Shown here: positions 1 to 6,470 of the stretch, in pieces
Numbering within the stretch: the first letter of the stretch is position 1
Layout of the letters: the number at the start of each line of letters is the position of its first letter
NCBI GenBank assembly: GCA_902492855.1
Contig: CABUMU010000041.1
Location: forward strand, 1 to 16,163
Source: an uncultured Collinsella sp.
GTDB taxonomy: Bacteria > Actinomycetota > Coriobacteriia > Coriobacteriales > Coriobacteriaceae
DNA: 16,163 bases
Reading direction: 5' to 3'
Notes under the pieces: model-generated
What the model saw: the letters and a program-made list of their open reading frames with translations, nothing else
What the model was told of the DNA's origin: nothing
The model's database searches: none
Program-made: the position numbers and the translations under genes

Positions 1-1034
1 TTTCCCCCGTAAAGGCCGCCAGGATTCGTCACCTCGACACGATCGTCAAAGACGTCGACGGCAATCGATTGTCCACAGAACCGATCCCCGTATTCTCGAT
101 GGATTACGGCGTTGGCGATTGCCTCGCGCAGAACCTCCTCGGGAATCTCCAGCGAGTCGACACGCGAGACGCCTTGGACGGTCGAGGTTCGCCGCAAATT
201 CTTGGCGACGGCCGCGACAGCATCCGAGATCATTTCGCCCAACGTTCCCTCGCAGATCGTACGGTCCATGAACCTCAACGACCCCGCCGCGCCCTTCTGC
301 GTTCCGGCATAGACCGCCACATCGATAAAGAGCTTGGGATAGAACTGCTGAGGATAGGCACCCGCGGCCAGGAGCCCGGCCTTAGTAACATTGCCCTGGG
401 AGTCGAGGAAATTCAGGCGCTCCAGCTTCGTTTTCTTGTCCGGCGCGCCGCGCATTGCACGGGGTGTCAGCGAGAAAGCACGCTCTATCGTGCGGTCGAC
501 CAGGGCCTCGTCAAGATCGCCTGCGACCGCGCCGGGTACTGCATCGCGATCACTGGGGCTCGTCCGTTCATACGATGACAAGGACAGGACCTCAGTCGAC
601 GAAAGCGGGACATCTTTGTCATCGATGCGTTTGTAGCTGCCGCCTTGAGCGCCCCGCTCTATGACATAACAAGGCTTGCTCGACGGGTCGAGCTCCTCAA
701 TCGCGATGACCAGAACCACGGTGCCCTGAAGCTCCACGCGCTCAATAGTGTATTTGGGCGGATTGGCCAGTTTTCCGCGGCCGCCGGCATCACCCATGCC
801 CGCTACGAATTGGTTGAGCACCTTCTCGGTCTCAAAGTTCTCGACCGGGATAAAGCCCGCGCGCTCGCTCACGCCGAGCACGATAATTCCGCCAGCGGTA
901 TTCGCGAATGCACTAACCGTTTCCCATACGTCGCGGGAAAGCGTCGTGGCGCTCTCCTTGACCTCGACGTTAAGATCGTCCGAGCCCATGCGCCTTAAAG
1001 ACTCGAGCAGACCGGTCAGCTCGTTTTCGTTCAT
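1..1034 (-). CDS. AlbA_2 (Schlafen-type) / ATPase-domain transcriptional regulator, 3' end off window
   Basis: I translated this by hand on the minus strand; it stays open from an ATG at 1034 to the left edge (344 codons), so the C-terminus is missing. Residues about 22-60 (EVKESATTLS...TAGGIIVLGVSE) match the AlbA_2 putative DNA-binding domain, with the characteristic Glu-x-Lys and the ANTxGG-ILGV strand. Residues about 295-342 (EVLREAIANAVIHREYG...VEVTNPGGL) match the HATPase_c_4 part of RecG-like/AlbA_2 regulators: NAxxHR for the N-box and NPGGL for the G1-like loop. The missing C-terminus usually holds a winged helix. A GAAAGGA ribosome site lies about 7-8 bases upstream of the ATG. The family is generally taken as ATP-binding transcriptional regulators of unknown ligand, often self-regulating. 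The TATCTCTC arrays upstream are candidate operators. Family assignment is confident, biological role is not. Confidence 0.88.
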   Translation of the reverse strand, partial: MNENELTGLLESLRRMGSDDLNVEVKESATTLSRDVWETVSAFANTAGGIIVLGVSERAGFIPVENFETEKVLNQFVAGMGDAGGRGKLANPPKYTIERVELQGTVVLVIAIEELDPSSKPCYVIERGAQGGSYKRIDDKDVPLSSTEVLSLSSYERTSPSDRDAVPGAVAGDLDEALVDRTIERAFSLTPRAMRGAPDKKTKLERLNFLDSQGNVTKAGLLAAGAYPQQFYPKLFIDVAVYAGTQKGAAGSLRFMDRTICEGTLGEMISDAVAAVAKNLRRTSTVQGVSRVDSLEIPEEVLREAIANAVIHREYGDRFCGQSIAVDVFDDRVEVTNPGGLYGG

Positions 1035-1090
1035 CTGCACGTCCTTTCGCTCGGCCCGGCGGAGAATGCCGCGAATAGATTTCCTTCGTC

Positions 1091-1330
1091 TCTCAGTTAT
1101 CTCTCGTAATTATCTCTCATCTTTCTGCTATCTCTCATATTAGAGATAAGTGAGAGATGAAAGAAAAGATGTCTGCCATCTGTTTCATTTAAACATGTTT
1201 TTACTGGTAGAACAATCAGTATTGAGACAATACCATGATTGCTTGTCTCTTTGCTGCTCAGTTATCTCTCATATTTATCTCTCGTCTCTCAGTTATCTCT
1301 CATATTAGTGACGAATGAGAGACGAGATAT
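1091..1330. repeat. Two matching arrays of TATCTCTC motifs, probable operator region
   Basis: TATCTCTC occurs at 1098, 1111 and 1129 and again at 1263, 1276 and 1294. Both trios have identical 13- and 18-base spacing, so the second block is a diverged copy of the first shifted by 165 bases. Each block closes with reversed copies of the motif. At 1129-1148 TATCTCT faces AGAGATA across six bases, and at 1297-1319 TCTCTCAT faces ATGAGAGA across about seven to eight bases. This lies upstream of the AlbA_2 gene and is probably where that regulator or another dimeric DNA-binding protein binds. No gene is visible between 1035 and 1463. Confidence 0.6.
1213..1241. promoter_or_regulatory. Inverted repeat between the two TATCTCTC arrays
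   Basis: The outer arms CAATCA (1213-1218) and TGATTG (1236-1241) and inner arms GTATTG (1219-1224) and CAATAC (1228-1233) are complementary around AGA, with a two-base bulge (CA) on the right. It sits midway between the arrays, which suggests a second operator or a small RNA hairpin. Its function is unknown. Confidence 0.4.
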
Positions 1331-1384
1331 ACGTGGGTGATGGACGAGCGTTGATTTTGGACGGTCGGAAAATCCCTCAAACAA

Positions 1385-1418
1385 AAAACGGGGCCGGCCT
1401 TACGCCGAGCCCCGTTTT
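1385..1418 (-). terminator. Intrinsic terminator of the PTS operon
   Basis: Perfect 10-base arms AAAACGGGGC (1385-1394) and GCCCCGTTTT (1409-1418) surround a 14-base loop. On the minus strand the stem runs into a T-run, 46 bases past the EIID stop. It may also work in the other direction, since the plus strand also ends in TTTT. Confidence 0.85.
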
Positions 1419-1463
1419 CAAACGGTCAGTTAGTTATCCAACGCGCGAGCATAGCAGTCAACA

Positions 1464-2312
1464 TTACGCCGCCGCGAACACTCCCAAGCCCGTTCCGATG
1501 ATGCAGATCGCAAAGATGCCCAAGATGATCCAAATGGTCTTGACGCCCTTTTTGTACAGGGCGACGCAGGCAAAGGTTGCCAGCAAGGGCAGCAGGCCGG
1601 GGAAGATCGAATCGAACAGATCCTGCAGGACAATCTCCGAACCACCCACGTCAAAGGTCAAAGCAGTGGACAGTGAGACCTGTGCCGCAATCATGGCGCC
1701 GATAACGGTCATTCCGAGGACACCGGCAGCATGCGTCATGCGAGACATAAGGTTGTTCTCTTCGGACTGCTGCAGGAACTTGGTTCCCAGGTCGTAACCC
1801 AGATGGGCTGCGACGATACGCGTTGCAAAGTTAATCACGGAGTAGATGAGCGCGTACACGATGGGGCCGAGCGGGTTGCCCGTCGAAGCGATACCAATAC
1901 CAATGCCGGCGGCGACCACGCGGAACGTACCCCAGTAGAACGAATCGCCAATGCCGGAAAGCGGTCCCATGAGGCCGACCTTCATGGCGTTAATCGAGGA
2001 CGTGTCGAAGTTCTTATCGGCAGCCGCCTGCTCTTCCATCGAAACCGTTAGGCCGGCTACAAACGGAAGGACATGAGGCGTGATGTTAAAGAACTCGGTA
2101 TGGCGATCGAGCGCCGCATAGTAATCGTCGTCGTTGGGATAGATCTTTCGCAGGGGCTTCTGAATGGTGTACATGAAGCCCATTGCCATCATCTTGTCGT
2201 ACGACTGCGAGCACTGGCTCGTAAACTGGCGAAGGAACATGCTCCGATACATATCGGGGCTCATAATCGCGTCCTTCTTGGCCTCTTTGAGGTCGGTGTT
2301 CTGGGTAGCCAT
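1464..2312 (-). CDS. PTS system mannose/fructose/sorbose-family EIID component
   Basis: This 282-residue protein is a membrane subunit of a mannose-class phosphotransferase permease; together with EIIC it forms the sugar channel. It has the usual family length. The N-terminal half is amphipathic with FLRQFTSQCSQSYDKMMAMGF and PHVLPFVAGLTVSMEE. It also has the family-typical KVGLMGPLSGIGDSFYWGT (about residues 111-129). Hydrophobic segments follow around residues 131-170, and two C-terminal helices (about 235-282) end in GLGVFAAA. The ATG overlaps the intended EIIC stop by one base (TAATG). Its ribosome site (AGGAGG, seven bases upstream) lies inside the EIIC tail, so translation should be coupled to EIIC. 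The EIIC frameshift may disturb this. Sugar specificity cannot be read from this subunit; the neighbouring deglycase suggests an Amadori sugar. Confidence 0.95.
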   Translation of the reverse strand: MATQNTDLKEAKKDAIMSPDMYRSMFLRQFTSQCSQSYDKMMAMGFMYTIQKPLRKIYPNDDDYYAALDRHTEFFNITPHVLPFVAGLTVSMEEQAAADKNFDTSSINAMKVGLMGPLSGIGDSFYWGTFRVVAAGIGIGIASTGNPLGPIVYALIYSVINFATRIVAAHLGYDLGTKFLQQSEENNLMSRMTHAAGVLGMTVIGAMIAAQVSLSTALTFDVGGSEIVLQDLFDSIFPGLLPLLATFACVALYKKGVKTIWIILGIFAICIIGTGLGVFAAA

Positions 2313-3084
2313 TAGAAGTCCTCCTCTTCATCCTCGGCAACCGTCTGCGGACCGGACGAGCCCTCGCGGAAGGCAGGAGCAGTGCGACGCAAATGGCAGC
2401 TGCGGCGACGCCGATAACGTCCATCTTGAGGTAGATGACCATAATGAATCCCAAGAACAGCCAAGGAAGCAGCTTGTTATCGCCCATGGTCCTAATAAGA
2501 AGTGCGAAGCCGATGCAGACCATGACGCCGGATGCAACGTTGAGGCCGTCCATCACAAACTGCGGAATCGCGTTGAGCGCATTGTTGATGAGGTCGGCAC
2601 CAAAGAACAGCGAGCAAAACACCAGCAGTGCAGACGGAATGCCAATCGACAGCGGCACGACGGTCAGATGGTACAGGTTCGCCTTTGCAAGATCGCGATT
2701 TGCCAGAGCGGTCTCAATCTTCTTGCAGGCAAAGGCACCCGGAACGGCGTAGCAGAAGTTGCGCCACACCTGAAGGAAGACGGAGACGGGAAGGGCGAGC
2801 GCGACGGCAGTTGCCGTGCCCGTACCCGTAATGACGGCAAACGCGCAGCCAAGCACGCCGGAGGCATAGACCTCGGGAGGAACCGCCGCGCCGACCATGA
2901 TGGCGCCCATGAACATGGACTCCAAAGCAGCGCCGACGATAACGCCCTGCTGGACATCGCCAAGGATCAAGCCGACAAACAGGCTCGTAAACAGCGGACG
3001 ACCAAGCATCGTAATGCCAAATAATTGCTCGTCCATGGACGCAATAAATGCGACCAGTGCAACTAGAAGATACTGGACAACCAT
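2312..3084 (-). CDS. PTS system mannose/fructose/sorbose-family EIIC component, frameshifted near the C-terminus
   Basis: This is the channel subunit of the mannose-class permease. The N-terminus (MDEQLFGITMLGRPLFTSL, then FVGLILGDVQQGVIVGAALES) is typical EIIC, and multiple hydrophobic helices fill the first 235 residues. From CVALL at about 2377 the frame departs: the open frame runs out of phase through EIID for about 100 non-hydrophobic, Arg-rich residues to a stop at 2086. In the neighbouring frame PAFREGSSGPQTVAEDEEEDF ends in a TAA at 2314-2312 that forms TAATG with the EIID start, which is clearly the intended end. One added base near 2377 (for example CTCCCT instead of CTCCT) restores a normal EIIC. 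The start is probably the ATG at 3084, with GGGG nine bases upstream; a TTG at 3093 is an alternative. The lesion may be a real mutation or a sequencing error. Confidence 0.88.
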
Positions 3085-3105
3085 TTCGATCAACCCCAGA
3101 AACAG

Positions 3106-3144
3106 GTCTGCAGGCGAGGCGTTCTGCGCAGCTCGCCTGCAGAC
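3106..3144 (-). repeat. Strong intercistronic hairpin between the deglycase and EIIC genes
   Basis: Arms GTCTGCAGGCGAG (3106-3118) and CTCGCCTGCAGAC (3132-3144) are perfectly complementary over 13 bases, with a 13-base loop. On the minus strand the stem begins 22 bases after the deglycase stop and no T-run follows, so it is not a normal intrinsic terminator. Such hairpins can stabilise the upstream mRNA against 3' exonucleases, here favouring the enzyme over the membrane subunits. That role is inference. Confidence 0.7.
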
Positions 3145-3165
3145 AACCGCAGCAATTTGAGAGGA

Positions 3166-4200
3166 TTAGTAGTTCATCTGGTGATAGTAACGACGCGTGG
3201 TGAGCGGGTGGTTACGGACGTGCTCGAGATGGCAGCTCAGACGCTCGGTGATGGTGTAGGTGACCATCGGGGAGACGATCTTGCGGAACTCGGGGTCGCT
3301 GAACGGCAGCTCGACCTCGGCGGTGTCGAACTTGTTCACGCGGACATGGACGCCCTTCTCGTCGGCGAGCATGTGGGTGAAGTTGTCCACGCGGTCCATG
3401 AGCTTACGGGTGTCGTCCTCGCCGTAGAGCATGATGAGGCTCGTGCCCTCCTCGCACAGCTCGATGGCGCCGTGGAAGAACTCGGCGGCGTGGATGGACT
3501 TGGTCTTGATCCACTGCATCTCCTCGAGGATGCACATGGCGTAGTCGTAGGCCTCACCCCAGAGCATGCCGGAGCCAATCACCATGTGGTAGTCGGTGTC
3601 CTTGAAGTCCTCAGCCATGGCGGCGCAGCGCTCGTCCTGGGCGTCCTTGGCCTTGATGAGGTACGGAGCGATGTTGCCGAACTCCTCCATGAAGGTGTCG
3701 TACTTGGGGAAGGCGCCGGCGTTCTTGAGGAAGCGGGCGACCAGCGTGATCTGGTAGGTGTAGATGGCCTCGCACAGAACGTCGTCCTCGGCGAAGCTGA
3801 AGAACTTGTAATCGGCGTACTCAGTGGCCGGGGTGTTGTCGTTGGAGACGTACATCAGCGTGCGGGCGCCCTGCTCCTGGCAGAACTTGGCGGCCTCGAT
3901 GATCTCGGGGGTGGTGCCGGTGCGGGTGGAGAAGACGCAGACCGAGTCCTTGTTGAAGGTCTTGGGCGGGCATGCGAGGAACTCAGCGGCAATCTCGCAG
4001 TGGACGTCGACGTCGGCCGTGGTGGTCTCGACCCAATACTTCATCGGGAGCGTGTGGGCCCAGGTGCCGCCGCAGCCGATGAAGAAGATGTTGGAATAAC
4101 CCTGCTCGCAGACCTTGTCCACGGCAGCCTCAATCTGAGGACGGAGAGCGAGGGCATCGCTCACAACCTTCTCGTAACGAGGCTCATCGAAATTGAACAT
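3166..4200 (-). CDS. SIS-domain sugar-phosphate deglycase/isomerase, FrlB/FraB/Gfr-type
   Basis: This 344-residue protein has two SIS folds. The first starts around NIFFIGCGGTWAH (38-49) with the sugar-phosphate loop STRTGTTPE (91-99). The second starts around HMVIGSGMLWGEA (205-217). In the second, Glu227 lies 16 residues before His243 in AAEFFHGAIE. The catalytic Glu/His pair of FraB, and the aligned pair in FrlB (E...EFRHGPLE), have the same spacing as far as I recall. The C-terminus (TTRRYYHQMNY) also resembles the FrlB end (ERRYYGGLVEY). These enzymes split phosphorylated Amadori compounds such as fructoselysine-6-phosphate into glucose-6-phosphate and the amine. The ATG at 4200 has AGGAG seven bases upstream and its own promoter behind a terminator. 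Codon choice is very uniform and GC-rich, which suggests high expression. Exact substrate is not certain (fructoselysine, glucoselysine, fructose-asparagine-like); a GlmS-type role is unlikely because no glutaminase domain is present. Confidence 0.85.
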   Translation of the reverse strand: MFNFDEPRYEKVVSDALALRPQIEAAVDKVCEQGYSNIFFIGCGGTWAHTLPMKYWVETTTADVDVHCEIAAEFLACPPKTFNKDSVCVFSTRTGTTPEIIEAAKFCQEQGARTLMYVSNDNTPATEYADYKFFSFAEDDVLCEAIYTYQITLVARFLKNAGAFPKYDTFMEEFGNIAPYLIKAKDAQDERCAAMAEDFKDTDYHMVIGSGMLWGEAYDYAMCILEEMQWIKTKSIHAAEFFHGAIELCEEGTSLIMLYGEDDTRKLMDRVDNFTHMLADEKGVHVRVNKFDTAEVELPFSDPEFRKIVSPMVTYTITERLSCHLEHVRNHPLTTRRYYHQMNY

Positions 4201-4220
4201 CCCTTACTCCTAACTCACTT

Positions 4221-4241
4221 GGATGAACCCTTCATTCATCC
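4221..4241. promoter_or_regulatory. Dyad at the deglycase gene transcription start, candidate operator
   Basis: GGATGAA (4221-4227) and TTCATCC (4235-4241) are perfect 7-base arms with a 7-base spacer. The dyad lies just downstream of the proposed -10 box and upstream of the ribosome site, where a repressor would block initiation. It could instead be a 5' hairpin in the mRNA. The GntR protein of this locus is the natural candidate binder, but I do not see this dyad at the other promoters of the locus. Confidence 0.45.
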
Positions 4242-4250
4242 CATGACGTT

Positions 4251-4278
4251 ATAATACTTTATATAACTAACTATGCAA
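4251..4278 (-). promoter_or_regulatory. Promoter of the deglycase-EIIC-EIID segment
   Basis: On the minus strand TTGCAT (4278-4273) and TATTAT (4256-4251) are separated by 16 bases in an AT-rich stretch. The predicted start near 4244 gives a leader of about 44 bases. Its position after a terminator supports a second transcription unit. Confidence 0.6.
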
Positions 4279-4315
4279 GAGCTATTTCAGATTTTTTTGA
4301 TTTTTCTTTAATAAA

Positions 4316-4345
4316 AAGCCCGCCGATCAAATGAACGACGGGCTT
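4316..4345 (-). terminator. Intrinsic terminator after EIIB, inside the PTS locus
   Basis: AAGCCCG (4316-4322) and CGGGCTT (4339-4345) form the base of the stem; after a C/A mismatch CG pairs with CG, leaving a 10-base loop. On the minus strand the stem leads into TTTTTATT and a longer AT-rich run. It lies 50 bases past the EIIB stop and should separate GntR-EIIA-EIIB transcripts from the deglycase unit, at least partly. Confidence 0.82.
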
Positions 4346-4394
4346 AAGAAAGGAGGACCTAGTTAATAAATGCTAGACAATGGCATGTTTCCAG

Positions 4395-4868
4395 CTAGAA
4401 AACGTCCTTGGCAAATACCTTTGAGTCATTGGGGACCTGACGGATTTCGATAACCACGCCATCGTTGACAAGCTCTTGGATATGCTCGGCATCGGTTTCG
4501 GTCGCAAAGATCGCGGGGGTCGGATGAAGCGTGGTCTCGGGAGACTTTCGGGTTCCACCCAGATTGATCTCTTTGATGTCTTTGCAACCCTTAGCGAGAC
4601 GATAGGCATCTTCAATCGTCTCAACAATGATAAACAGTGAATACTTGTCGGTAACGCCGCTGTTGAGCGCCTCGATAGCAGCGTTTACGTCTTTTATGAC
4701 GAGCTTCACGCCGTTGGGACGAGCTAGCCTCAAAGCGGCTTTTCTCATGTCGTCTTTTGCCACGGCGTCGCTGGCACACAGGATGCAATCGACATCCAGC
4801 GCATGCGTCCAAGACATGGCGACCTGGCCGTGAATCAATCGGTAATCGACCCTCGTAAGCTTAATCAT
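4395..4868 (-). CDS. PTS system mannose/fructose/sorbose-family EIIB component
   Basis: This cytoplasmic phosphocarrier passes phosphate from EIIA to the incoming sugar. The signature RVDYRLIHGQV at the N-terminus carries the phosphorylated histidine (His13 from the start chosen here). The rest (EINLGGTRKSPET, NDGVVIEIRQVPND) matches family IIB proteins of about 160 residues. Two in-frame ATGs exist. The one at 4877 directly abuts GGAG, leaving no spacing, while the one at 4868 has nine bases of spacing, so I take 4868 (157 residues). EIIA lies immediately upstream (62 bases) and a terminator downstream. Confidence 0.94.
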   Translation of the reverse strand: MIKLTRVDYRLIHGQVAMSWTHALDVDCILCASDAVAKDDMRKAALRLARPNGVKLVIKDVNAAIEALNSGVTDKYSLFIIVETIEDAYRLAKGCKDIKEINLGGTRKSPETTLHPTPAIFATETDAEHIQELVNDGVVIEIRQVPNDSKVFAKDVF

Positions 4869-4930
4869 CAAAATCATCTCCGCACGTAATAAAGGTAATG
4901 ACAGGGTTGAATTATTCGTTGAAGCTTGAG

Positions 4931-5350
4931 CTAGAACTCTTCTTCTTCGACATCGGCAAGCATGTCCGCCGCCTCACAAAGCATGATAAACGAACGTGAT
5001 CCCTCGACCGCGGCTTTGGCCTTGTCCGCATCCAGGGAGTCCAGCTGTGTAGCCATTTCCACCAGCAGCGGCAAGTTCATTCCGGTGATCAACGTAAACG
5101 ATCCGGCGGTCTGCCTCTGAATGAATTCGTTGTTTACAGAGCCGCCAAAGATGTCAGTCACGACAAACCAAGAGTCGGCAGGGTCCTTCGACTCCATCCA
5201 AGCATCGATAAGCGCTGCGACATCCCTCGTGTCGTCATCGACATAGGCGCACAGACACTCGATTCGGTCGTTGGCGCCCATCAGAATCTCCAGAGAGCTC
5301 TTCATACCTTGGGCGAGATAACCATGACTCGCTAGCAATATCTTATTCAT
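4931..5350 (-). CDS. PTS system mannose-family EIIA component
   Basis: This 139-residue cytoplasmic protein accepts phosphate from HPr at His9 of KILLASHGYLAQGM. The family motif VVTDIFGGSVNNEF (about residues 63-76) and ITGMNLPLLVEMA (about 88-100) are clear. It is a stand-alone IIA rather than an IIAB fusion. The acidic tail (ADVEEEEF) resembles the intended EIIC tail (AEDEEEDF). GGAGA lies five bases before the ATG. It is probably co-transcribed with EIIB. Confidence 0.94.
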   Translation of the reverse strand: MNKILLASHGYLAQGMKSSLEILMGANDRIECLCAYVDDDTRDVAALIDAWMESKDPADSWFVVTDIFGGSVNNEFIQRQTAGSFTLITGMNLPLLVEMATQLDSLDADKAKAAVEGSRSFIMLCEAADMLADVEEEEF

Positions 5351-5376
5351 AGTTCTCCAATATCAATAAGACGTAC

Positions 5377-5405
5377 TATATTGTCATAACAAAGTATATA
5401 AGCAA
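5377..5405 (-). promoter_or_regulatory. Candidate promoter for EIIA-EIIB
   Basis: On the minus strand TTGCTT (5405-5400) and AATATA (5382-5377) are 17 bases apart in an AT-rich block just before the EIIA leader. The boxes are weak matches, so read-through from the GntR gene is also possible. Confidence 0.4.
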
Positions 5406-5452
5406 TCTACCCTACGCGGTGTGTCTATTTTCCAAATCCGCGAACGGTAGCA

Positions 5453-5474
5453 ATTGGTCGGTAAATCGACCAAT
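5453..5474. promoter_or_regulatory. Perfect dyad between the GntR gene and EIIA
   Basis: ATTGGTCG (5453-5460) and CGACCAAT (5467-5474) are perfect 8-base arms with a 6-base spacer, 12 bases past the GntR stop and upstream of the EIIA promoter. No T-run follows on either strand, so an operator is more likely than a terminator. It could be the binding site of the adjacent GntR protein. Confidence 0.5.
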
Positions 5475-5485
5475 CTATCTCTAAT

Positions 5486-6190
5486 TTACAAGTAGAACTT
5501 CAGTCGCTCGGTGCAGTACACCTGACGGGAGATGAAAAGCGGCTCGCCGCTTGGAGCATAACGTCTATCGACAAACAGAAGCAGCGGAGACTCCAGCTCC
5601 ACGTTAAGGTATGCCGTCTCGAGCTCGCTCGCATAGCAGACCTCGAGTGTACGCGTGTTGGGGCCCATCTTGATCCCCTGGCGATCGAGTACCGCCATCA
5701 GCGAATCCTCGAGGGACTCATGCTCCAAAAAAGAAAGCACCGCGGAATAGCTATTGGTTTCCAGCATCGTGGGCTTGTCATCCACAAGACGCAGACGACG
5801 ACTACGCAATACCTTTTGGGTATCGTCTACGCCCAGGAATTTCGCGTCTCGCAGGCTTGGGAAGTCCCAGCCCATTTCGAGAACCCTGGTAGACGCCTGT
5901 TTTCCAGCAAGCCGGCACGAATGGGTAAAGCTCTCACGGTCGTCCGCGGCATACATCTGTGTGTCCGACGAAACGAACGTGCCCTTGCCGCGGGCCCTCT
6001 CAACAAGCCCAGCATCTTCCATTTCTTTAATTGCGGAGCGAACCGTTATTCGGCTCACGCCAAATTGCTCGATGAGCTCCGCCTCGGTCGGAAGCTTATC
6101 TCCCGGGCGGTACGTGCCGTTGGCGATCGAATCAGAAAGCGCACGAACAATCTGTTTGTACAGGGGGATAACGCTATTTGCTTCAACCAT
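5486..6190 (-). CDS. GntR-family (HutC/FrlR-like) transcriptional regulator with UTRA domain
   Basis: The N-terminus (about residues 8-75) is a GntR winged helix: IPLYKQIVRALSDSIANGTY, then PGDKLPTEAELIEQFGVSRITVR and GLVERARGKGTFV. The rest (about 90-234) is a UTRA ligand-binding domain ending in SGEPLFISRQVYCTERLKFYL. HutC-type regulators usually repress an adjacent catabolic operon and release DNA on binding a phosphorylated sugar or related ligand. In this locus the likely inducer is the phosphorylated Amadori compound or a breakdown product; this is inference. Two starts are possible: the ATG at 6199 has AAAGG only one base away, while the ATG at 6190 has ten bases of spacing. I prefer 6190; with 6199 the protein is 237 residues. 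Confidence 0.93.
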   Translation of the reverse strand: MVEANSVIPLYKQIVRALSDSIANGTYRPGDKLPTEAELIEQFGVSRITVRSAIKEMEDAGLVERARGKGTFVSSDTQMYAADDRESFTHSCRLAGKQASTRVLEMGWDFPSLRDAKFLGVDDTQKVLRSRRLRLVDDKPTMLETNSYSAVLSFLEHESLEDSLMAVLDRQGIKMGPNTRTLEVCYASELETAYLNVELESPLLLFVDRRYAPSGEPLFISRQVYCTERLKFYL

Positions 6191-6255
6191 ATCAACCATA
6201 CCTTTGCAAGGAATCAGCAGCTTATAGATAGATAACTTATATTGTATTAGAACTT

Positions 6256-6280
6256 TTTAGGAGTCCATATATTTCCTAAA
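6256..6280. promoter_or_regulatory. Inverted repeat upstream of the GntR gene
   Basis: TTTAGGA (6256-6262) and TCCTAAA (6274-6280) are perfect 7-base arms with an 11-base AT-rich spacer, about 55-90 bases upstream of the GntR start in the divergent region. It could be a self-control operator. It differs from the dyads at 4221 and 5453, so a shared regulator is not shown. Confidence 0.4.
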
Positions 6281-6412
6281 TGATTCGGTAAACGGGGTGT
6301 TATTTCACTTTAGTGGGGTGCAGCGGCTACCCGCGGCATTCGTTATCAACCTAGCTAGGCTAGGCCACCCACATCGTCTCCAGTTCGCCGCAGAGCCGCG
6401 GCCCCATATGGG

Positions 6413-6418
6413 TATACT
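6413..6418 (+). promoter_or_regulatory. Possible -10 box of the M16 peptidase gene
   Basis: TATACT at 6413-6418 is a good -10 match and would start transcription about 45 bases before the ATG. I see no convincing -35 box. An unrelated 10-base palindrome, CCTAGCTAGG, lies at 6350-6359. Confidence 0.35.
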
Positions 6419-6470
6419 CTCGAAGATTCGACTCGATTCGCCCCCGCTGGGGCGTCAAAGGAGACTGCAT

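Noticed and set aside
1091..1330. CRISPR array reading of the TATCTCTC repeats
   Set aside because: Units are 8 bases with short uneven spacing and no unique spacers of 25-40 bases.
2370..2385. Programmed -1 frameshift in EIIC
   Set aside because: The local sequence CTGCTCCTGCC does not fit an X-XXY-YYZ slippery heptamer, so a one-base loss is the simpler reading; it is still listed as a possibility in the finding.
3157..4254. 365-codon plus-strand open frame opposite the SIS gene
   Set aside because: Val/Leu/Gly-rich shadow of the high-GC deglycase gene on the other strand, with no family motifs.
4346..4452. Short plus-strand frame after AAAGGAGG near 4349
   Set aside because: Spacing to the ATG at 4370 is too long, the frame has under 30 codons and overlaps the EIIB end; the purine run is chance.
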